From: Bacillus sp. BP-3
GTDB lineage: Bacteria > Bacillota > Bacilli > Bacillales > Bacillaceae_G
Length of the DNA: 64,000 nucleotides
Direction: 5' to 3'
Assembly: GCF_028401955.1 (NCBI RefSeq)
Contig: NZ_JAQOTJ010000004.1
Coordinates: 186,001 to 250,000 of the forward strand
Both the position numbers and the translations under genes were made by a program. The notes under the pieces were generated by a model. The model did not search any database. It was not told where the DNA came from and worked only from the letters and a program-made list of their open reading frames with translations. Positions 57,737-64,000 of this stretch are shown here, piece by piece (positions within the stretch are counted from its first letter, which is position 1; each line of letters begins with the position of its first letter).

Positions 57737-58513
57737 TTATTGTTCAATCATATCTTTAATTGGAGCAAATGTTTTTCGATGTTCATCTAACACACCATAA
57801 ATTTCAATCGCTTGTAAATGTTGTTTTGTTCCATAACCCATATGTTGCTCAAATCCATACTGGGGATACCGTTTTCCAAGTTCCTTCATCATGCGATCTC
57901 TCGTGACTTTCGCGATGATAGATGCAGCTGAAATCGAAATACTTTTCGCATCTCCCTTAATAATAGACGTTTGCGGAGTAGAAATCGGAAGTTCCATTGC
58001 ATCAATTAGCAAATGTTCTGGTTCACATGATAAATTGCTTACAGCCTCTAACATCGCTTGTTTCGTTGCTTGATAAATATTTATCTCATCAATAACGTGA
58101 GATGGAATAATTCCAATCCCAATTGCTAACGCCTGCTCTTTAATTCCATCATAAAACTGCTCACGCTTTGCCTCACTCAGTTTTTTTGAATCATTCAAAC
58201 CAGGCATATAGAATTCTTCTGGAAGCACTACAGCAGCCGCAACAACAGGTCCTGCTAATGGCCCTCTTCCGACTTCATCAATACCAACAATAGATTCAAT
58301 TCCCTTTTGACGAAGTGCATTCTCATATATTGACATCTCAGTGAATTTTCGTCTTTCTTTTTCTTTATCCTCTTGCTGCTTTTTCCATTTTAAAATAAGT
58401 CTCTGCACGCCTTTTCGTTCATCTTCTAATAACATACTAAAACGCTCGTCGTCTTCTCGTTCAATTTCCTGCAATAAAGTTTCGATTTCTTGAATTGTTT
58501 GTTTTTTAGACAT
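57737..58513 (-). CDS. rnhB: Ribonuclease HII
   Basis: 258 residues. Catalytic acidic residues in [19 protein letters not shown] and in LIDAMELP. An N-terminal extension of about 70 residues ([18 protein letters not shown]) is typical of Bacillus. Removes ribonucleotides from DNA. Confidence 0.97.
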   Translation of the reverse strand: MSKKQTIQEIETLLQEIEREDDERFSMLLEDERKGVQRLILKWKKQQEDKEKERRKFTEMSIYENALRQKGIESIVGIDEVGRGPLAGPVVAAAVVLPEEFYMPGLNDSKKLSEAKREQFYDGIKEQALAIGIGIIPSHVIDEINIYQATKQAMLEAVSNLSCEPEHLLIDAMELPISTPQTSIIKGDAKSISISAASIIAKVTRDRMMKELGKRYPQYGFEQHMGYGTKQHLQAIEIYGVLDEHRKTFAPIKDMIEQ

Positions 58514-58666
58514 ACGTAGTTCCTCCTACAAGTAAGAAAAGGCGCGCAATAGCGTGCCTCTTCTCTCCCATTTAACAATAACATGCCTTATCTTTGCATC
58601 TGAAAAAATGAAAGACGCCAGGCAAAAAAATTCATCGAATGAAACGAACTAAATAGAAGTGTCTCT

Positions 58667-59530
58667 CTATGCTTCTTCTGCTATTTCTTCTGGTGTTTCA
58701 AATGTCATTTTCCCAAGTTTACCACCGCGAAGCTCACGAAGAACAAGTTCTGACGTTTTATCATAATCAACAAGTCCTCCACCCATTAAACAGCCTCTAT
58801 TTTTCCCAATCGCATCAAATAACTCTACAATATCTTCTGGAATCTCATTTAACTTATAACGCTCTTCCAAACGTTCTGGATACTGTTTCTCCATAAAGCG
58901 AAGTGCATACACAGCCACATCTTGCAAATTTAAGATAGAATCTTTAATCGCTCCAGTTGTCGCGAGACGAAGTCCAACCATTTCATCCTCAAACTTCGGC
59001 CATAAAATACCAGGCGTATCTAATAGTTCCATTTCTTTCCCAACTTTAATCCATTGCTGCGCTGTCGTTACACCTGGTCGATCGCCCGTTTTCGCAATAT
59101 TTTTCTTCGCTAATTTATTAATTAATGTCGATTTCCCAACATTTGGAATGCCGACAATTAAAGCGCGAATCGCTCTTGGTTTAATACCTTTTGCAATCAT
59201 TTTATCAAATTTTTCTTTAACAAGATCTTTACAAGCTGCTGTAATTTCTTTCATACCTTGTCCTGCCTGAGCATTGATAGAAATTGCTTTATGGCCTTTT
59301 TCTCCAAAATAAGCAATCCATTCTTTTGTTACACGATCATCTGCCATATCCGCTTTATTTAAAACAACAAGTCTTGGCTTATGCGTAATAATTTCATCAA
59401 TCATTGGATTTCGTGATGATAATGGCAACCTTGCATCAACAAGTTCAATTACCACATCGATTAATTTTAATTTCTCTGTTACTTGGCGCCTTGCTTTGGC
59501 CATATGACCAGGAAACCATTGAATTACCAT
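58667..59530 (-). CDS. rbgA: Ribosome biogenesis GTPase RbgA (YlqF)
   Basis: 287 residues. Circularly permuted GTPase: NKAD (about 58-61) precedes the P loop GIPNVGKST (about 127-135) and DTPG (about 173). Needed for late 50S assembly. Confidence 0.97.
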   Translation of the reverse strand: MVIQWFPGHMAKARRQVTEKLKLIDVVIELVDARLPLSSRNPMIDEIITHKPRLVVLNKADMADDRVTKEWIAYFGEKGHKAISINAQAGQGMKEITAACKDLVKEKFDKMIAKGIKPRAIRALIVGIPNVGKSTLINKLAKKNIAKTGDRPGVTTAQQWIKVGKEMELLDTPGILWPKFEDEMVGLRLATTGAIKDSILNLQDVAVYALRFMEKQYPERLEERYKLNEIPEDIVELFDAIGKNRGCLMGGGLVDYDKTSELVLRELRGGKLGKMTFETPEEIAEEA

Positions 59531-59552
59531 ACTTACACCTTCTTTTCTACAT

Positions 59553-60104
59553 TCATTTTACAATTTGCGCATCTTTGAACGGCCAATACAATATATTAGC
59601 TTTTCCAATTACTTGGTCTATTGAAATCGTTCCAATCGTACGACTATCCTTACTAAAACGGCGATTATCTCCTAATACAAATAGCTCTCCTTTTGGAACT
59701 GTTGTCTTCCCTGTAATTTCTTCAAGCTTAAAATCATATGTTAACGGACCATCAGCAAGCTGCTTTTTCTGTTTATCTAAATACGGCTCCTCATACGGTT
59801 TTCCATTAATATAGAGTGTATCGTTTCGATATTCTATCTGATCACCTGGCAAACCAATGATACGTTTAATGTAATCTTTATCTTCTGTCGCTTGAAACAC
59901 AATGATATCAAAGCGTTTTGGATCTCCAATGTGATAACCTATTTTATTGACAATCATACGATCACGATCATGAAGAGTCGGTGACATAGATACACCATCT
60001 ACAAGAATTGGCGCAAAGAAAAACTGTCTAATAATCCAAGCTAAGACAACAGCAATCAAAATAGCTTTTGTCCATTCCCAAAGCGTACTTTTTTGTTTTG
60101 TCAT
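59553..60104 (-). CDS. Type I signal peptidase
   Basis: 183 residues from [15 protein letters not shown], with ggagggg upstream. One N-terminal membrane helix (about 13-30), nucleophile Ser in [10 protein letters not shown] (near residue 43), general base Lys in [12 protein letters not shown] (near 83), and [11 protein letters not shown]. Removes signal peptides outside the membrane. Bacillus has several paralogues (SipS/T/U/V/LepB), so I give no symbol. Confidence 0.95.
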   Translation of the reverse strand: MTKQKSTLWEWTKAILIAVVLAWIIRQFFFAPILVDGVSMSPTLHDRDRMIVNKIGYHIGDPKRFDIIVFQATEDKDYIKRIIGLPGDQIEYRNDTLYINGKPYEEPYLDKQKKQLADGPLTYDFKLEEITGKTTVPKGELFVLGDNRRFSKDSRTIGTISIDQVIGKANILYWPFKDAQIVK

Positions 60105-60165
60105 GCGATTCCCCTCCACGATTATGTAAGCTGTTAGTATGTAAGTAAAGACACAGCTAGATTGG

Positions 60166-60194
60166 AAAAAGGGAGCTTGCAAATACAAGCTCCC
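60166..60194 (-). terminator. Terminator of rplS
   Basis: GGGAGCTTG/CAAGCTCCC (60171-60179, 60186-60194) and five U. Confidence 0.9.
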
Positions 60195-60203
60195 ATACAT
60201 GTC

Positions 60204-60548
60204 TTATCGAATTTCTTTAATACGTGCTTTTTTACCGCGAAGGTTGCGTAAGTAGTATAACTTAGCACGACGTACTTTACCACGGCGAAGTACTTCGATT
60301 TTCGCGATTCTTGGCGTGTGAACTGGGAATGTACGTTCAACACCTACACCGTAAGAAATCTTACGAACTGTGAATGTTTCGCTAATTCCGCCACCACGAC
60401 GTTTAATTACAACACCTTCAAAAATCTGAATTCTCTCACGAGTACCCTCTACTACTTTTACGTGTACACGTAAAGTATCACCAGGACGGAATGAAGGTAA
60501 ATCAGCTTTTAATTGGCTTTTTGTAATTTCTGCGATTAATTGTTGCAT
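60204..60548 (-). CDS. rplS: 50S ribosomal protein L19
   Basis: 114 residues from [20 protein letters not shown], with aaggagag upstream. Core [34 protein letters not shown] is standard. Headed by its own promoter and leader. Confidence 0.98.
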   Translation of the reverse strand: MQQLIAEITKSQLKADLPSFRPGDTLRVHVKVVEGTRERIQIFEGVVIKRRGGGISETFTVRKISYGVGVERTFPVHTPRIAKIEVLRRGKVRRAKLYYLRNLRGKKARIKEIR

Positions 60549-60610
60549 ATTCAATTCTCTCCTTCCAAACAGATGCTCATGCAAAGTCATATCGTAAATT
60601 ACAGCGGAAC

Positions 60611-60642
60611 ACCGTTGTTAACGGCTACTCTCTATAAGTAGC
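60611..60642 (-). promoter_or_regulatory. Candidate L19 leader RNA
   Basis: Two adjoining hairpins in the rplS leader: GCTACT/AGTAGC (60624-60629, 60637-60642) and CCGTT/AACGG (60612-60616, 60620-60624). This resembles the L19 autoregulatory leader described in Bacilli; the family assignment is from memory. Confidence 0.5.
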
Positions 60643-60651
60643 ACAAGTGTT

Positions 60652-60680
60652 ATAATAGCATATTGCTCAGTTTGTTGCAA
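60652..60680 (-). promoter_or_regulatory. rplS promoter
   Basis: Minus strand TTGCAA, 17-bp spacer, extended -10 TGcTATTAT. It gives rplS separate expression from trmD. Confidence 0.75.
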
Positions 60681-60690
60681 TAGCATTTTT

Positions 60691-61425
60691 TTACTTCTCT
60701 TCTTTAAATTCTGTTAACCATTTTTCCTCTTGTTTAGATAAACTACGTTCCCCTAATAAATCAGGGCGGCGCATGAAGGTACGGCGCAATGATTCTTTAT
60801 GGCGCCATTCTTCAATATATTTATGATTTCCGGACAGAAGTATATCTGGTACTTTCATTCCACGAAAATCCGCTGGTCTTGTATAATGTGGATGTTCTAG
60901 TAAGCCTGTACTAAACGAATCTTCTATTTGTGATTGTTGATTTCCTAAAACATCAGGTAATAAGCGGACAACACTATCTGTAATAACCATAGATGCCAAT
61001 TCTCCGCCTGTTAATACATAATCACCTATTGAAATTTCATCGGTTACAAGATGTTCACGTACACGCTCATCATACCCCTCATAATGGCCACAAATGAAAA
61101 TTATATGTTCTTCTTCAGCTAATTCTTCAGCTTTCTTTTGTGTAAAACGTTCTCCTTGCGGACACATTAACACAACGCGTGGTTTACGCTCCGTTTCCTT
61201 CGTTAACTCTTCTACAGCATCAAAAATAGGCTGTGGTGTTAATACCATTCCAGCTCCTCCGCCGTATGGGTAATCATCCACACTATTATGCTTATTAGTT
61301 GAATAATCACGAAAATTAACAACTCTTAGCTGCACTGCTTCTTTTTCTTGTGCTTTTTTTAATATAGAAGAACCAAAGACACCTGTAAACATTTCTGGAA
61401 ACAATGTCAAAATATCAATTTTCAT
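60691..61425 (-). CDS. trmD: tRNA (guanine37-N1)-methyltransferase
   Basis: 244 residues, trefoil-knot SPOUT fold: [12 protein letters not shown] and [16 protein letters not shown]. Forms m1G37, which prevents frameshifting. Shares its start base with the rimM stop. Confidence 0.98.
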   Translation of the reverse strand: MKIDILTLFPEMFTGVFGSSILKKAQEKEAVQLRVVNFRDYSTNKHNSVDDYPYGGGAGMVLTPQPIFDAVEELTKETERKPRVVLMCPQGERFTQKKAEELAEEEHIIFICGHYEGYDERVREHLVTDEISIGDYVLTGGELASMVITDSVVRLLPDVLGNQQSQIEDSFSTGLLEHPHYTRPADFRGMKVPDILLSGNHKYIEEWRHKESLRRTFMRRPDLLGERSLSKQEEKWLTEFKEEK

Positions 61426-61940
61426 TACAGTAATCCTTCCATCACGTGAATGATTACAAGCTGTTCGTTAATGTTTACTTGTAAGACAACTTCCTCAATA
61501 TATGGGATTAAAACATCTTGACCTTTTGGTTGTTTGATGACCCAAACGTCATTTGCGCCAGGAGAAAGAATTTCTTTAATTGTACCAATTGTCTCTCCGT
61601 CTTCCGTTACAACGGTACAACCAATAATTTCGTGATAATAATACTCCCCTTCAGCCAATTCTCCAAGCTGGTCCTCTGGGACTTTTAATAAAGAACCTTT
61701 CAATTGTTCTACTTCATTTACATTGTTATAGCCTTCGAATGTCAATAAATCAAAAGACTTATGCTGACGATGAGAAGTAATCTTTACAGATAATGGCGCA
61801 GTAGCTTTCTCTTGCCATATGTATAATGTGTTTCCTACTTTATAACGCTCTTCCGGAAAATCTGTACGTGAAACTACACGTATTTCTCCTCTAACACCGT
61901 GAGTATTTACAATTTTCCCTACATTAAACCATTTCGTCAT
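61425..61940 (-). CDS. rimM: 16S rRNA processing protein RimM
   Basis: 171 residues from [22 protein letters not shown], then the PRC-barrel with [23 protein letters not shown]. 30S assembly factor. A GTG three codons earlier is possible, but aggggtga suits the ATG. Confidence 0.96.
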   Translation of the reverse strand: MTKWFNVGKIVNTHGVRGEIRVVSRTDFPEERYKVGNTLYIWQEKATAPLSVKITSHRQHKSFDLLTFEGYNNVNEVEQLKGSLLKVPEDQLGELAEGEYYYHEIIGCTVVTEDGETIGTIKEILSPGANDVWVIKQPKGQDVLIPYIEEVVLQVNINEQLVIIHVMEGLL

Positions 61941-62021
61941 AAACAGCACGTCACCCCTGTTCGTTATATGTCATTAGCATCTCCATTCTCTTTGCTGAAG
62001 ATGCGATATATCTTAAAATGT

Positions 62022-62056
62022 TAAAAAAGGGTGAGGAACAGATCCTCGCCCTTTTT
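62022..62056 (-). terminator. Terminator of khpA
   Basis: A 12-bp stem AAAGGGTGAGGA/TCCTCGCCCTTT (62026-62037, 62043-62054; one G-U) with a U run. It splits rpsP-khpA from rimM-trmD. Confidence 0.9.
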
Positions 62057-62060
62057 GTAC

Positions 62061-62294
62061 TTATTGAATTTCCAGCGTAACTTTTTCATTTTGATGATGT
62101 CCCGCTGCATATAAGATCGTTCGAATTGCTTTTGCAACTCGCCCTTGTTTCCCAATGACTTTACCCACATCCTCAGGATGTACGGTTAATCGATACTTCA
62201 TCTCTCCGTTGTACAGTTCCTGTGTAACCTTTACATCTTCAGGATGATCCACAAGGGGTTTAACAATTGTTTCGATTAACCCTGACATAGCCAT
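62061..62294 (-). CDS. khpA: KH-domain RNA-binding protein KhpA (YlqC)
   Basis: 77 residues: single KH domain with the GKVIGKQGRVAKAIRTIL loop (VGKVIGKQGR). Partners with KhpB/Jag in other Firmicutes. Nine bases after rpsP. Confidence 0.95.
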   Translation of the reverse strand: MAMSGLIETIVKPLVDHPEDVKVTQELYNGEMKYRLTVHPEDVGKVIGKQGRVAKAIRTILYAAGHHQNEKVTLEIQ

Positions 62295-62302
62295 TGCTTC
62301 AA

Positions 62303-62575
62303 TTACTTACCTTGTTTAGCTAAATGGAATTTCTCCATGATGCCTTGCTTAGAGAAAAGGTTGCGAACTGTATCAGATGGTTTCGCACCGTTTCCTAACC
62401 ATTTTAATGCTGCTTCTTCGTTGATTTTAACTTCAGCTGGCTGAGCAACTGGGTTATAAGTTCCGATTTCCTCGATGAAACGTCCGTCACGAGGAGAACG
62501 AGAATCTGCAACAACTACACGATAGAAAGGAGATTTTTTAGCTCCCATACGTTTTAAACGAATTTTAACTGCCAT
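62303..62575 (-). CDS. rpsP: 30S ribosomal protein S16
   Basis: 90 residues: [26 protein letters not shown] and [13 protein letters not shown]. Standard length, good ggaggtg site. Confidence 0.98.
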   Translation of the reverse strand: MAVKIRLKRMGAKKSPFYRVVVADSRSPRDGRFIEEIGTYNPVAQPAEVKINEEAALKWLGNGAKPSDTVRNLFSKQGIMEKFHLAKQGK

Positions 62576-62676
62576 TTATAAAGCACCTCCGAATATATTT
62601 CACACAGATAATAATATTAGCAAAAAGAGTGACCCTTTGTAAAGTATAATTTCTTAACAGAGCCATCTTTTTTTCC

Positions 62677-64000
62677 TTACATAAATGGAAACTTCAAACC
62701 ACCTAGTCCTTTTTTCTTACCTTTTTGCATACCAGACATCGTTTTCATCATCTTTTTCATATCTTCAAATTGCTTCAAAAGACGATTGATCTCTTGTACA
62801 GTTGTACCGCTACCTTTAGCAATACGTTTCTTACGACTAGCGTTAATCATTTCCGGTTGCTCACGCTCTAATTTCGTCATTGAGCGAATTATCGCTTCAA
62901 TGTGTCCAATTTGCTTTTCATCAACTTGGACATTTTTTAATCCTTTAATTTTCCCAGCACCAGGAAGCATATTTAGTAGCTCATCAAGTGGTCCTAATTG
63001 ACGCACTTGTCCTAGTTGCTCTAGAAAATCATCCAACGTAAAGGAAAGTGTGCGCATTTTTTGCTCAAGTTCTCTTGCTTTTTCTTCATCAACTGTCGCC
63101 TGCGCCTTTTCAATTAACGTTAGAACATCACCCATACCTAGAATACGCGATGCCATGCGTTCTGGATGGAATGCCTCTAGTGCATCTAATTTCTCACCCA
63201 TACCAGCAAATTTAATTGGTGTGTTTGTAACAGCTTTAATAGATAGTGCTGCACCTCCGCGCGTATCACCATCTAATTTCGTTAATACCACACCTGTTAA
63301 ACCAAGCTGTTCATGGAAACTTTGCGCAACGTTAACCGCATCTTGTCCTGTCATTGCATCAACAACAAGGAAAATTTCATCCGGTTTCGCTACTTCTTTA
63401 ACTTGTGCTAATTCATCCATAAGCTCTTCATCAATATGCAGACGACCTGCTGTATCGATAAGAACATAATCATGGTGATCTTCTTTCGCTTTTGCAATTG
63501 CTTGTTTTGCGATTTCAACAGGACTTACTTTGTCTCCTAATGAGAAAACCGGCATATCCAATTGCTTACCGAGTGTTTCAAGCTGCTTAATTGCCGCTGG
63601 ACGATAAATATCAGCTGCAACAAGCATTGGTTTCCGATTATGCTTTTTACGAAGTAAATTCGCAAGCTTCCCTGTTGTCGTCGTTTTCCCCGCACCTTGC
63701 AAGCCTACCATCATAATAACAGTTGGCGGACGGTTAGAGACAGCAATTTTACTCTGTTCCCCACCCATTAATTCTGTAAGTTCTTCCTGTACTACTTTAA
63801 TAACTTGCTGTCCAGGTGTTAAACTTTTCATTACATCTTGTCCGACAGCACGTTCAGACACACGCTTTACAAAATCTTTTACTACTTTAAAGTTAACGTC
63901 TGCTTCTAAAAGTGCAAGACGAACTTCTCTCATCATTTCTTTTACGTCGGCTTCGGATACTTTCCCTTTGCCGCGAATTTTTTGCATTGTCTGTTGAAGT
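62677..64000 (-). CDS. ffh: Signal recognition particle protein Ffh (partial, N-terminus beyond window)
   Basis: The frame is open to the right edge, so the first residues (about nine by family comparison) are missing; an internal ATG at 63987 is not the true start. NG GTPase domain with GLQGAGKTTT, DTAGR and TKLDGD; methionine-rich M domain at the C-terminus (MKKMMKTMSGMQKGKKKG). Targets membrane proteins with 4.5S RNA. Confidence 0.98.
   Translation of the reverse strand, partial: LQQTMQKIRGKGKVSEADVKEMMREVRLALLEADVNFKVVKDFVKRVSERAVGQDVMKSLTPGQQVIKVVQEELTELMGGEQSKIAVSNRPPTVIMMVGLQGAGKTTTTGKLANLLRKKHNRKPMLVAADIYRPAAIKQLETLGKQLDMPVFSLGDKVSPVEIAKQAIAKAKEDHHDYVLIDTAGRLHIDEELMDELAQVKEVAKPDEIFLVVDAMTGQDAVNVAQSFHEQLGLTGVVLTKLDGDTRGGAALSIKAVTNTPIKFAGMGEKLDALEAFHPERMASRILGMGDVLTLIEKAQATVDEEKARELEQKMRTLSFTLDDFLEQLGQVRQLGPLDELLNMLPGAGKIKGLKNVQVDEKQIGHIEAIIRSMTKLEREQPEMINASRKKRIAKGSGTTVQEINRLLKQFEDMKKMMKTMSGMQKGKKKGLGGLKFPFM

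Overview
The window is a Bacillus cereus-group chromosome segment. Gene order and protein sequences match the ffh-to-dpa region of Bacillus: ffh, rpsP, khpA, rimM, trmD, rplS, rbgA, rnhB, sucCD, dprA, topA, trmFO, xerC, hslVU, codY, rpsB, tsf, pyrH, frr, uppS, cdsA, dxr, rseP, proS, polC, rimP, nusA, rnpM, rplGA, infB, ylxP, rbfA, truB, ribF, rpsO, pnp, ylxY, mlpA, ymxH, dpaA, dpaB, all read on the minus strand. As expected for the cereus group, no flagellar/chemotaxis block lies between codY and rpsB and no ylqD lies between khpA and rimM. The low GC and dense AGGAGG-type ribosome sites also fit.

Bases 1 to about 18,300 are an accessory element, a prophage with an HK97-type packaging module. 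Its right end lies inside dpaB (spoVFB), the gene for dipicolinate synthase subunit B. Only the first 141 or so residues of DpaB remain before the frame runs into element DNA. A large serine recombinase gene abuts the junction. This is the layout of sporulation-timed intervening elements: skin in sigK, SP-beta in spsM, and, from memory of the literature, the vfbin element in spoVFB of B. weihenstephanensis KBAB4. The left end of the element, with the rest of dpaB and then asd/dapG, lies outside the window.

Layout of the element from right to left. Serine recombinase (16.7-18.3 kb), then a membrane protein, an ImmA-type metalloprotease and an ImmR/cI-type repressor on the plus strand. A switch region at 14.76-14.93 kb carries 17-bp palindromic operators, one filling the spacer of the leftward promoter. 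The leftward early operon (14.8 to about 8.6 kb) encodes a Cro-like protein, small phage proteins, a DnaD-like initiator and a DnaB-type helicase. Next come accessory cassettes (a plus-strand membrane gene, MepB-like), an ArpU-type late regulator behind a strong terminator, a core-only tyrosine recombinase, a paralogue of sporulation protein SpoVS, a large membrane protein and a DNA methyltransferase. Last are tiny genes, an HNH endonuclease and both terminase subunits at the left edge.

The features most worth a second look are: dpaB interrupted by an element that also carries a spoVS paralogue; three look-alike plus-strand units (extended -10 promoter, short leader, intrinsic terminator) lying antisense in gaps of the early operon; the operator array; and two families of dispersed intergenic repeats plus two short tandem-repeat tracts (pnp tail, hslV-hslU junction) in the core chromosome.
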